Assembly (NCBI GenBank): GCA_024690445.1
Contig: JAILPD010000035.1
Span: 1 to 12,427, forward strand
DNA length: 12,427 bases
From: Acholeplasmatales bacterium
GTDB taxonomy: Bacteria > Bacillota_I > Bacilli_A > Acholeplasmatales > Anaeroplasmataceae
Reading direction: 5' to 3'
Shown here: positions 1 to 7,780 of the stretch, in pieces
Numbering within the stretch: the stretch's first letter is position 1
Layout of the letters: every line of letters starts with the position of its first letter
Notes under the pieces: model-generated
What the model saw: the letters and a program-made list of their open reading frames with translations, nothing else
Database searches by the model: none
Told to the model about the DNA's origin: nothing
Made by a program: the position numbers and the translations under genes

Positions 1-3000
1 TCTGTGAAACTATCAACCTTAGTAGCTGTTATATTGTAATCCAATCCTTCATTAGTTACAGCTATTGAAGAAATTAAATTTTCAATTGATTGTAATGGTG
101 GAGTTTCTATTTCTCCATCTTCACTTAGTACAATATTATAATTATCTTGGTTACTTTCATAATTCATCGCACTAAAATTTTGTTCTAATATTTCAACTAA
201 TTGAATATCTAAATTACTATAGCCTCTATCAACAAGTAGAATTGCAGATTTATCAGTAACATTAGCTCTTCCTACTTCACGACCATTATAATATGCGATT
301 GCATATAACTTATAAATCGAATTAGTTGATGAATAATCAGGAATCTCAACAGTTATAAGATTTTGAGTTGATAACTCAGATAATTTAGTAGTTACATTAT
401 CCTTTGTATAGCTAATTGTATTATTAATGATATTTACTTCCTTAGCTACACTCTCAGTTGAACCAGTGATAGAATCTGTAACATAATACTTAGCAGATGC
501 GTTATAATCTATTTCTGTTCCACCACCAGTTAAATAGAATTCAACCTTGATGTTATCATATTTATTATTATCATTCTCATTATAATAGAATAATGAATAA
601 CCATATCCGTTTCCAGTATAATCAAATCTCTTACCTTCATGGCCTCCAAATTCAAATACTAATTCTGAAGTTTGAGTTAAATCAATTTGATATTCCTTAC
701 CACCATAAGTAATTGTAAGTCCTTTTGATACATCAAGATATCTAGTATTTAATGTTACATCCATAACTGCATCATTAGTATCACTTTCTGATATTGCAGC
801 TCCTAAGAATGTCTCATTAGATGAGAACACATTTGAATAATCTCTTGTTTCTACAGATATTACACCATAAGTAAATTCTGTATCATATAGCATATCGCCA
901 GCCTTATGATATGCTCTTACTCTAAAGTTGTAATTTAAATCTTTAATATTTAATAATGAAAGACTATCTTGTGATAGATCAGAATAAATGAATTTTTCTG
1001 TTCCGTTTTCTATATAGCTTCCTTCTACTCTAATATAATGCGGTTTGCTAGCCACATTATCTACAAAATTTGGATTAAAATAATAACTTACTGTACCATC
1101 AGAATTAACTTTCTTTGAGTAATCAACATAATATTTTTCAGTTGAATCATCATAATAGCCAAGTGAGAAATTATTAAGATTACTATCATATTTTGAAGAA
1201 TCTCCATCACCGATACCTGCATTAACATCAACCGTATATTCTGTACCATTTAATAAATATGTTATTGATGAAGCATCAGAATCGAATGAATATCTATAAT
1301 ACTTACCATCCCTTGCGTCACTATCAAGTCTATTGCCACCAGCAATAACCTCAGGATATAAATCAATGTTTACATTCTTTCCACTTATTGTAGCGTCATA
1401 CTTAATATTGAAGTATGAATAATAACTTCCTGAGTGAGATACGAAATATGATACATCATAATCAGCACCTAAGTCATAATCTTCAACTCTTACGCTATTA
1501 CGAATTGTAACACCATCAATTACATAGCTCATATTTAATTGAACATTAACTACATTGCTTGGTAAGCTTTCAAGAGTCAATTTACCTTGTTTTCCATCAA
1601 ACTCAACAGCACATTCTTCTTCATCTATCATTGGATCAATTTCTATTTGATCAAACTCAGATAAATCAACATCAAATGGAATAATGATGTTACCATCATC
1701 ATCGACGTCAGCCTTACCTAAACTAAAGTCATCAATTACAGGTGAATTAAATTTAGTAATTAATGTATCGCCATAAGTAATTGAAATGTCAAATGATTCT
1801 ACCTGGTCGATAGTGACATCTTGATTCTCAGATATTTCACCTTCAATTGAGATTAACTCACCATCAATTAACTCTATATTTCTAGCTTTTTCTTCTTTTG
1901 TTCCATCTTTGAAGTTTGTGACAATCTTCATATTAAGTGGCTTTTCAGCCAATTTATCTTTATAATCTTCTGAAACTCTACCTTCAAAATAATAACCAGA
2001 TTCATACTGATCAAAATAGATTTCAGAGAATAACTTAGGGTCAATATCATATTTAGAAACAATAGTTGGTTCATATTCAGTAACATTGTCACCATCAATT
2101 CTAAGTGGTGTGAATTTTAAATCAATATTTCTAACATATGAATCTAAATTAATATTAACAATCCTATCAGTTGATGTAACTGACTTTATTACTTCTTTAT
2201 GGTTAATTACATCTATTCTATATGCTTCCTTATCATCTTCTGTTTCAAAGTTAGTATTGATCTTTAAATCAGTACCACCAAATAAATCAAACGTTTGTGA
2301 GAAGCATTCTATACCAAATGTATAAGAACCAGAGAATATATTTTTCAATTCGAAGTCCGCAGGCATTTCGATATCATAGCCATATGAACCTATTTCAGTA
2401 TCATATACAACATCTAATCCATTAAACCAGTCAGTATAAGCAATAGCTCTAATAGAGTCTGTACTTACATTCTTTATCAATCCTTTAAAGAAATGATCTT
2501 CTGGCATTTCTCTATCTTCTACTATTAATTTGTTACCTGAATAAATTTGTAAATATGAATTGCTACCATTCTTATAATAATCTGAAATATATGTTTCATA
2601 TTCCAAATCAATTCTACCTAAAACATAATCGAAATGAGGTGTAAATTTAAATACAGCCTTAGGCTTAGGTAAAACATCAGTATAGCATTCACGTGTATAA
2701 TATGGTATTTCACCAAATTCCTTTGAAACACCAATAATTTCTAAATCATATTTTCTATATGGTAATAGATCTGGAACTATCTGACGCTGTAATCCAGGTT
2801 CTACTACTGGATATTCAACTGAAAAGCCTGGCTTAGATATCTTTATCTTATAATCCATGTTTTCAGATAACTCACTTAAATCTATTTCATATTTAATATA
2901 GTTAGTACCAATCTCATAATTTTCACTAATGATTGTTGGTTCTTTTTCTAATACACCACCGGCGATTGATGCAACTACGGCAGCGGCAGCAGCAATAACT

Positions 3001-3371
3001 GTTACAGAACCAGCTAAAGATGCGACTGTAGATGTTACAGTTAAACCTGATGCAGATGAAGCCTCAACAGCGGCAACCTCAGCGTCAGCTTCTGCCGAAG
3101 CATTTAAAGTTAAATCAGGTGTTTTAGTGCCATCTGCGGTATTTGTTATTTTATCTAAATTATCTTTTGCTTGTTCATATTTATCTATAGTGGAAGTCGT
3201 ATCTTGTAAAGACTCTCCACTATTATCATTTGAATTTTCGCTATATGCTAATAATTCGGCCGGTCCAGCTACTACTTCGTTAATAGGGTAATACTCCATT
3301 GCTGGTATTTCTTTATATTCAGAAATAGGCTTATTCATTTCATTACCACTACTCTTGAATTCGTCATCCAT
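1..3371 (-). CDS. Giant surface protein, single N-terminal membrane anchor and beta-rich ectodomain (3' end outside window)
   Basis: One frame stays open from the ATG at 3371 to base 1 (1123 codons plus two bases), so the protein is larger than this. Residues 1-108 are acidic, polar and Ser/Thr/Asn-rich, with no signal peptide. Residues about 109-141 form one long Ala/Val-rich hydrophobic stretch (core VTVIAAAAAVVASIAGGV), the likely membrane anchor. Everything after it is rich in Tyr, Asp, Asn, Thr and beta-branched residues with few hydrophobic helices, as in chains of Ig-like or fibronectin-III-like sandwiches. The strand-like motifs YDLEIIGVS (residues about 190-200) and FRVRAYHKAG resemble late Fn3 strands, and ITYLLNGTEYTVDV (about 700) and LTITYGGKEYQIDL (about 885) look like equivalent strands of divergent repeats. 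Expected topology is N-terminus inside, ectodomain outside. It has its own promoter and a strong ribosome site. I recognise no named family; adhesion or a structural envelope role is inference. Confidence 0.9.
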   Translation of the reverse strand, partial: MDDEFKSSGNEMNKPISEYKEIPAMEYYPINEVVAGPAELLAYSENSNDNSGESLQDTTSTIDKYEQAKDNLDKITNTADGTKTPDLTLNASAEADAEVAAVEASSASGLTVTSTVASLAGSVTVIAAAAAVVASIAGGVLEKEPTIISENYEIGTNYIKYEIDLSELSENMDYKIKISKPGFSVEYPVVEPGLQRQIVPDLLPYRKYDLEIIGVSKEFGEIPYYTRECYTDVLPKPKAVFKFTPHFDYVLGRIDLEYETYISDYYKNGSNSYLQIYSGNKLIVEDREMPEDHFFKGLIKNVSTDSIRAIAYTDWFNGLDVVYDTEIGSYGYDIEMPADFELKNIFSGSYTFGIECFSQTFDLFGGTDLKINTNFETEDDKEAYRIDVINHKEVIKSVTSTDRIVNINLDSYVRNIDLKFTPLRIDGDNVTEYEPTIVSKYDIDPKLFSEIYFDQYESGYYFEGRVSEDYKDKLAEKPLNMKIVTNFKDGTKEEKARNIELIDGELISIEGEISENQDVTIDQVESFDISITYGDTLITKFNSPVIDDFSLGKADVDDDGNIIIPFDVDLSEFDQIEIDPMIDEEECAVEFDGKQGKLTLESLPSNVVNVQLNMSYVIDGVTIRNSVRVEDYDLGADYDVSYFVSHSGSYYSYFNIKYDATISGKNVNIDLYPEVIAGGNRLDSDARDGKYYRYSFDSDASSITYLLNGTEYTVDVNAGIGDGDSSKYDSNLNNFSLGYYDDSTEKYYVDYSKKVNSDGTVSYYFNPNFVDNVASKPHYIRVEGSYIENGTEKFIYSDLSQDSLSLLNIKDLNYNFRVRAYHKAGDMLYDTEFTYGVISVETRDYSNVFSSNETFLGAAISESDTNDAVMDVTLNTRYLDVSKGLTITYGGKEYQIDLTQTSELVFEFGGHEGKRFDYTGNGYGYSLFYYNENDNNKYDNIKVEFYLTGGGTEIDYNASAKYYVTDSITGSTESVAKEVNIINNTISYTKDNVTTKLSELSTQNLITVEIPDYSSTNSIYKLYAIAYYNGREVGRANVTDKSAILLVDRGYSNLDIQLVEILEQNFSAMNYESNQDNYNIVLSEDGEIETPPLQSIENLISSIAVTNEGLDYNITATKVDSFT

Positions 3372-3380
3372 ATGGGTTTA

Positions 3381-3389
3381 CCCCCTTTC
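3381..3389 (-). promoter_or_regulatory. Ribosome binding site fixing the start of the giant surface protein
   Basis: The minus strand reads GAAAGGGGG, then nine bases, then ATG at 3371. A second ATG four bases further on (3367) opens a different frame and is closer to an inferior spacing after frame check: only the 3371 ATG leads into the frame that stays open to the window edge. Confidence 0.85.
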
Positions 3390-3401
3390 AAACCATTGTA
3401 T

Positions 3402-3430
3402 ATTATATCAAGAAAACTTTGTTATATCAA
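3402..3430 (-). promoter_or_regulatory. Sigma-A-type promoter of the giant surface protein gene
   Basis: The -35 box TTGATA (3425-3430) and the -10 box TATAAT (3402-3407) are separated by exactly 17 bases. Transcription would start near 3395, leaving a leader of roughly 25 nt that contains the ribosome site. It lies just behind the terminator of the glycosyltransferase gene, so the surface protein gene is its own unit. Confidence 0.85.
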
Positions 3431-3448
3431 ACAAAATCTATACCAATC

Positions 3449-3473
3449 AAAAAAAAGAGTATTAAAACTCTTT
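3449..3473 (-). terminator. Intrinsic terminator of the glycosyltransferase gene, overlapping its stop codon
   Basis: On the minus strand AAAGAGT and ACTCTTT form a perfect 7-bp stem around a 6-nt loop, followed by a run of T. The stop codon TAA (3462-3464) sits in the loop, so the last codons of the gene form the 5' arm of the hairpin. Confidence 0.8.
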
Positions 3474-4451
3474 GTTTTGGAGATATTCTGCATAAAAATC
3501 GTTTAAATCTTTTGAAATTGTTTTTATTCCATTTCTTTTAACAATTTCTCTAAATTCTATCTCATATATTTTTTCTACTTTATCTTTACCATAAATTACA
3601 AACATATTTCTTCTCTTTTTAACTAATTCATGTAATTTATTTAAATATAAATTCTTCTTTTCTTCTAAGTCAGGATAATCAAATAAATCAGAATTTAAAA
3701 CTAAATATATTCCAAATATAGAGCTAATAGCATAATTCATTTTTATTTTGCTATTCTTTTTCTTTAAGAATTCATATAAATCTAATGATAGATTATAAAA
3801 ATCATCAAATATTTCAACTAAATAATGATGTTTATATTTAGCTCTAGTTAAACTTTCTTTATTTGCCTTCCATTTATATGTAGGAACATCTAAGAATGAA
3901 ATATTCTTCTCATCAATTACACCTATTATGCTTGTTGTAAAATAAGCATCCTCTACATGTCTTATTCTTTCATGGAATCTAATGTCATTATTAATTAGGA
4001 ATTCTCTTTTATAAACCTTACCATGCATCCAAGGGAATGTATCTTTACCCTTTTTTATTTCATTTCCATTTTCTCTTTCAACTGAAATATTAGTAACTAA
4101 ATAATCAGGTTCATATTTAGTAATAAAATCCATGATAATCGATAATGTATTTGAATCATATAATTCATCATCACTATCACAAAACATTACAAATAATCCA
4201 TTAGTATTATCAAAGCCCTTTTGTCTTGCAAGACCAGGTCCTGTATTTCTATCGTTAATCATAAATGTTATGTCTAAATTATTAAAGCTTTTTAAAAATT
4301 TATCACTTAATAAGCAATCAGATTTATCATTAACAATAGTTAATTTTATTTGACTAAAATCGACATTCTTTTGATCATTTATTGAGTTTAATAAATTTTT
4401 AATTACTGATTCATCCTCTTTATATTGAGGAATAATAATATCTAATATCAT
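3462..4451 (-). CDS. Glycosyltransferase family 2 (GT-A fold)
   Basis: Predicted 329-aa cytosolic enzyme that transfers a sugar from a nucleotide-sugar donor. Visible GT2 signatures in order: the N-terminal strand LDIIIPQYKE (residues 3-12, compare VIPTYNE); VNDKSD (40-45), the nucleotide-binding acidic turn; NTGPGLARQKGFD (69-81), the conserved NxGxxxARxxG helix; FCDSDDE (90-96), the DxD metal/donor site; HGKVYKREFL (143-152); and HVEDAYF (165-171), the ED acceptor/base motif. The remaining 150 residues are helical with Lys-rich stretches and no clear membrane helix. The start is set by AGGAG (4458-4462) six bases upstream. It is transcribed alone, from its own promoter to its own terminator. 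Acceptor and sugar are unknown. Its position directly upstream of a giant surface protein makes wall polymer or surface-protein decoration plausible, but this is inference. Confidence 0.9.
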   Translation of the reverse strand: MILDIIIPQYKEDESVIKNLLNSINDQKNVDFSQIKLTIVNDKSDCLLSDKFLKSFNNLDITFMINDRNTGPGLARQKGFDNTNGLFVMFCDSDDELYDSNTLSIIMDFITKYEPDYLVTNISVERENGNEIKKGKDTFPWMHGKVYKREFLINNDIRFHERIRHVEDAYFTTSIIGVIDEKNISFLDVPTYKWKANKESLTRAKYKHHYLVEIFDDFYNLSLDLYEFLKKKNSKIKMNYAISSIFGIYLVLNSDLFDYPDLEEKKNLYLNKLHELVKKRRNMFVIYGKDKVEKIYEIEFREIVKRNGIKTISKDLNDFYAEYLQNKEF

Positions 4452-4474
4452 ATTTAACTCCTAAAATTAAATAA

Positions 4475-4503
4475 ATTATATCATTTATTTTTTGTTTATT
4501 CAA
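4475..4503 (-). promoter_or_regulatory. Sigma-A-type promoter of the glycosyltransferase gene
   Basis: TTGAAT (4498-4503), 17-base spacer, TATAAT (4475-4480). The predicted start near 4468 leaves a short leader with AGGAG at 4458-4462. The -35 box is embedded in the T-rich tail of the upstream terminator, showing very tight packing. Confidence 0.8.
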
Positions 4504-4526
4504 AATAAAAGGGCACTTAAGTGCCC
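4502..4526 (-). terminator. Intrinsic terminator of the HD-GYP sensor gene
   Basis: The perfect palindrome GGGCACTTAAGTGCCC (4511-4526) gives a GC-rich stem with a TTAA loop, followed on the minus strand by TTTTATTTT. It begins five bases after the TAA stop of the sensor gene. Confidence 0.9.
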
Positions 4527-4531
4527 AATTA

Positions 4532-7450
4532 TTATTCAGTTTTTAACTTACCTTCTTCAATTAGCTTAATTACTACTTCAGCCATCTTAGGATCAAATTG
4601 AATTCCTTTACATCTTTCGAACTCAGAAATAATCTTTTCCTTTGGATAAGGATCCTTATATACTCTTCTTGTTGCCATCGCATCGAAGCAGTCGGCACAA
4701 CAAATAATTCTTGCGATATATGGAATATCTTCACCCTTTAATCCTTCTGGATAGCCTCCACCACCATATCTTTCATGGTGATATTTAGCACCTTCAACAA
4801 TATTTGGAATTGTTGAAATATCCTTAAGAATCTTAGCGCCCTTTGTAGTATGGCTCTTCATAATTTCAAATTCTTCATCAGTAAGTCTACCTGGCTTATT
4901 TAAGATAGCATCTGGAATACCAATCTTACCAATATCATGTAATAAGGCAATATAATATAGATTTTCTAGTTCATCACCTTCCATACCTAATTCTTCTCCA
5001 ATTATTCTAGAGAAATGACCTACTCTGATTGAGTGACCATTAGTGTATGTATCCTTCGCGTCGATTGTACGAGCAATTGCCTCGATTGATTCAATAGTTA
5101 TTCCCTTTAATTCATTTTCTCTCTCCTTTGCAATCTTAATTCTTCTATGGATAAATATGAAGTTAATTAAGCCTACTAACATTAAAGAAAGAATAACAAT
5201 TAATACCCAGAACCAAGCTTGTTCATATACATGCTTATCTTTATAAATGTTTACAACTATTTCATTACTTACTTGATTATCTGAATCAACAGCGTAGATA
5301 TGTAGTGTATAGCTTCCACCACTTAAGTTTGTAAAGTCAATGCTATTTGAATCATTTGTAGCTAAAACATAGTCATTATTAAATCCATCAAGCTTATAAT
5401 AAACCCTATAGCCTTGGCTAGGTCTAAAGCCTAAAACACTATAATTAAATGTTATACGTCCAACATCCTTTGATAAATGTATATCATTTCCATATTTTAC
5501 TTCATTATCGACCATAATAGATTTTAAAGCAATTTTAACAACTGTCTTTGAATCTATGTTGGCATTATAATCAAACGCATATAAACCATTAACTGAAGGG
5601 AAATAATATAATGAATTTTCTTCATCATAAAAGCCTGAAGTATTACCAGCTATGTCAGCATTTAATCCTTCACTAGAATCTAGTACATTATAGCTTATTG
5701 GATCACTAAAAATATCATTGATTATAAATACTTGTGTTTGAGATGCAAGTATATATTTCCCTTCAATATATGCCATTTCAGTTATTGAACCATAAACATT
5801 AGGTAAATCAACTTTGAATGTTTCACCATTTTTAATGTAGAATAGACTATTATTCTCATTATAGAATAATATTCCATTAACAACCATACATTTTAAGAAT
5901 CCTGTATGTTCACCATCTACATCAGTTGGTGCAACAATCTTATGTGATTCAATATTTAAATCTGGATCTATTGTATAGATACCCTTTTTATTATCAACTA
6001 ATAGGATTTGTCCATTGTTGTTATAAATGTATAAAGGATATACTTTACCAGTTTCATATTGAACTCCTGTAAAGGCGCCATCTTGGAATTTAATAATTCC
6101 ACCAGGCTCTCCTTGGAAACTAATTAATAAATAATCATCAAATGCTCTTAAGGCTCTAATATTTTTTGAATAAGGAGTTTTTGATGTAGGATCTAGGCTA
6201 CTTTCATCATAAAGATTTACATTTGTACCATCAAATTCTAATAATCCAATTTGGTAAATTGAAGCATATAATTTACCATTAAAAACTTCTAGGTCACGAA
6301 CACCAAGCCCACTTTTTCCTTTTGTTTCTTCTGTTATTACGCTATCTAAATTAAATTTCTTTGTTTCTATATCATATTCAAATATTCCATCATATGATGC
6401 AATATAAATCTTACCATTGTATTTTTCAATTGCATAAATGTATCTTTGATATGATGTGAATTCTTCTTCTGAATAATCTGCATAATAATCAACTAATTTA
6501 GCTTCATAAATTGATGAAATATCAGGAATCATTGAAACGCCTTTTGTTCTAGAAACTATCCATAAGCCACCTTCATAATCAACTATTAAGTCTGTTAAAT
6601 TCATTGATGTTTTTAAATTTTCAACTTTTTTAATTACATTAGTTTCTAAATAAACAATGAATAATCCAGAGTTAGTAGCAACATATAAACATGATTCATA
6701 AAAGATAACCCTATTAACCTGTTCACCAACATTATATGTATTATTTACTACGAAGTTATTTCCTTCATTTTTAAATTCAACTATGGATCCATCAGTATGA
6801 CATGCAAAAAGCTTACCATCTGCATAGCATATATCAAGCATTTCCATACTTGTGTTGATTACATTTCCATCTCCATCATAAATAGTACCAGAATCTCCTT
6901 TAACACTTAAATAATAGTAATTATCACCATCTAATTCGATATCTTCTATTGAACCATCATGAAGCTTTTCTACGTTACCACTTTCAAAATTGTAAACAAA
7001 TACACCCATGTCAGTCGCGACATATAAATTATGTTCATTTGCTACAATTCCATTATACATTTCATTATTTACACCTAAATCTATATGTGTAAATTCATAA
7101 TTATAATACATAAATAAATTATAGTCTGTGGCTATAAATAATCTATTATGAATCTGAGCTAATCTTCTAGTATTTGATAATGAATATTTTACCTTTTCAT
7201 TATTTTCAATTACTTCAACATTTTCAAAGATATCAAATTCTCTTGAATCATATCTAACTAAACCACCATATTGTCCAATCCAAATATAACCATCATCTGT
7301 TTGACAAATTGCATTACCATTAGAAACATTCAATCCCTTTGTAGAATCATATCTGATTTCTGTAACAGCAGCGTTAACGTTAATAGAGGCAAATAGAGAT
7401 AAACATAAAACAGATAAAATTGTTAAAAACAAATAATATACTTTTTTCAT
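4532..7450 (-). CDS. Membrane sensor: beta-propeller, Y_Y_Y domain and HD-GYP c-di-GMP phosphodiesterase
   Basis: Predicted 972-aa protein that senses an extracellular cue and hydrolyses cyclic di-GMP inside the cell. It begins with a classic signal peptide (MKK, a hydrophobic core, and NVNAA near residue 28). Residues about 30-650 repeat blade-like units of the two-component-regulator propeller type, such as AICQTDDGYIWIGQYGGLVR and DLIVDYEGGLWIVSRTKG. A Y_Y_Y-type beta domain follows (about 665-738, with FNYSVLGFRPSQGYRVYYKL). One membrane helix spans about 745-767. The HD-GYP domain (about 782-968) keeps NGHS (H806), HDIGK (H838, D839, K842), HHE (891-893) and GYP (899-901), so catalysis looks intact. 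ATG 7450 is chosen because GAGGTG lies nine bases upstream; an in-frame ATG at 7492 would precede a possible -10 box and has no ribosome site. This sensor arrangement is best known from hybrid histidine kinases of Bacteroidota; here the output is HD-GYP. The signal is unknown. Confidence 0.9.
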   Translation of the reverse strand: MKKVYYLFLTILSVLCLSLFASINVNAAVTEIRYDSTKGLNVSNGNAICQTDDGYIWIGQYGGLVRYDSREFDIFENVEVIENNEKVKYSLSNTRRLAQIHNRLFIATDYNLFMYYNYEFTHIDLGVNNEMYNGIVANEHNLYVATDMGVFVYNFESGNVEKLHDGSIEDIELDGDNYYYLSVKGDSGTIYDGDGNVINTSMEMLDICYADGKLFACHTDGSIVEFKNEGNNFVVNNTYNVGEQVNRVIFYESCLYVATNSGLFIVYLETNVIKKVENLKTSMNLTDLIVDYEGGLWIVSRTKGVSMIPDISSIYEAKLVDYYADYSEEEFTSYQRYIYAIEKYNGKIYIASYDGIFEYDIETKKFNLDSVITEETKGKSGLGVRDLEVFNGKLYASIYQIGLLEFDGTNVNLYDESSLDPTSKTPYSKNIRALRAFDDYLLISFQGEPGGIIKFQDGAFTGVQYETGKVYPLYIYNNNGQILLVDNKKGIYTIDPDLNIESHKIVAPTDVDGEHTGFLKCMVVNGILFYNENNSLFYIKNGETFKVDLPNVYGSITEMAYIEGKYILASQTQVFIINDIFSDPISYNVLDSSEGLNADIAGNTSGFYDEENSLYYFPSVNGLYAFDYNANIDSKTVVKIALKSIMVDNEVKYGNDIHLSKDVGRITFNYSVLGFRPSQGYRVYYKLDGFNNDYVLATNDSNSIDFTNLSGGSYTLHIYAVDSDNQVSNEIVVNIYKDKHVYEQAWFWVLIVILSLMLVGLINFIFIHRRIKIAKERENELKGITIESIEAIARTIDAKDTYTNGHSIRVGHFSRIIGEELGMEGDELENLYYIALLHDIGKIGIPDAILNKPGRLTDEEFEIMKSHTTKGAKILKDISTIPNIVEGAKYHHERYGGGGYPEGLKGEDIPYIARIICCADCFDAMATRRVYKDPYPKEKIISEFERCKGIQFDPKMAEVVIKLIEEGKLKTE

Positions 7451-7459
7451 TATCTTCAT

Positions 7460-7465
7460 CACCTC
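7460..7465 (-). promoter_or_regulatory. Ribosome binding site deciding the sensor gene start
   Basis: GAGGTG on the minus strand ends nine bases before ATG 7450. The nearest other in-frame ATG (7459) abuts this site and the one at 7492 lies upstream of it. The chosen start also gives a well-formed signal peptide. Confidence 0.8.
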
Positions 7466-7480
7466 GCATATATTTATACT

Positions 7481-7486
7481 ATTATA
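7481..7486 (-). promoter_or_regulatory. Possible proximal -10 box for the sensor gene
   Basis: A perfect TATAAT lies 30 bases upstream of ATG 7450, but the hexamer 17 bases further up is AAGCAA, a poor -35. It would work only with an activator or as a chance match in AT-rich DNA. The better promoter is the distal one at 7752-7780. Confidence 0.3.
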
Positions 7487-7535
7487 GAACATATTTACAA
7501 AAATTGCTTATCACTGTGTATAAATGTACTATGTT

Positions 7536-7571
7536 AACAGTTCTCATATCGAATATAATACGAGAACTGTT
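7536..7571. repeat. Perfect 10-bp inverted repeat
   Basis: AACAGTTCTC (7536-7545) and GAGAACTGTT (7562-7571) are exact reverse complements separated by 16 AT-rich bases. On the plus strand a T6 run follows four bases later (7576-7581), so it could terminate a plus-strand transcript. On the minus strand it would be a hairpin in the sensor leader. As DNA it could be a dimeric operator. The function is not known. Confidence 0.7.
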
Positions 7572-7620
7572 TACAATTTTTTAGGATTATTTCTTTTAGA
7601 TTATACTAATTAGCATTAGC

Positions 7621-7637
7621 TTACAAATCGATTGTAA
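7621..7637. repeat. Short palindrome, operator-like
   Basis: TTACAAATCGATTGTAA has 6-bp perfect arms (TTACAA/TTGTAA) around a 5-base centre. It lies between the 18-codon ORF and the larger inverted repeat. In AT-rich DNA a 6-bp dyad can arise by chance, so a regulator site is only a possibility. Confidence 0.35.
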
Positions 7638-7644
7638 AATATAT

Positions 7645-7701
7645 TTATATTGCAAAAATGAATGGGAAAGTCAAAATAACGTATTTCTTAATTCTACGCA
7701 T
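7645..7701 (-). CDS. Possible 18-aa leader peptide or remnant of a secreted protein start
   Basis: The minus strand carries GGTGA, an eight-base gap, ATG and 17 further codons to TAA: MRRIKKYVILTFPFIFAI. A basic N-terminus followed by a hydrophobic run is what the start of a signal peptide or a small membrane peptide looks like. It sits downstream of a plausible promoter (7752-7780). Three more in-frame starts lie up to 15 bases upstream (ATG GTG ATG). It may be a leader peptide for the sensor gene, a free small membrane peptide, or the stub of a decayed gene; an AT-rich chance ORF of this size cannot be excluded. Confidence 0.35.
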   Translation of the reverse strand: MRRIKKYVILTFPFIFAI

Positions 7702-7751
7702 ACTTCTCATCACCATATATTAATTAATTAGTAAATCGTCTATATAATATT

Positions 7752-7780
7752 ATTATATCATTGATATTAATAATGCACAA
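7752..7780 (-). promoter_or_regulatory. Distal promoter of the sensor gene leader
   Basis: TTGTGC (7775-7780), 17 bases, TATAAT (7752-7757). It starts directly behind the decarboxylase terminator and reads through the small ORF towards the sensor. The -35 box matches only at TTG, the -10 is perfect. Confidence 0.55.

Noticed and set aside
2086..2325. 79-aa plus-strand ORF
   Set aside because: Antisense shadow within the giant surface protein gene, no ribosome site.
2929..3291. 120-aa plus-strand ORF, Ala/Thr-rich
   Set aside because: Antisense to the Ala-rich anchor region of the giant surface protein; it has no ribosome site and its composition is a reflection of the GCT/GCA codons on the other strand.
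4132..4353. 73-aa plus-strand ORF
   Set aside because: Lies wholly inside the glycosyltransferase gene, whose motifs prove the opposite strand.
5043..5246. 67-aa plus-strand ORF with hydrophobic segment
   Set aside because: Mirror of the membrane helix region of the HD-GYP sensor gene; the minus-strand frame is clearly the coding one.
7451..7492. Upstream ATG 7492 as start of the HD-GYP sensor
   Set aside because: No ribosome site, it would spoil the signal peptide with 14 extra residues, and a TATAAT lies downstream of it.
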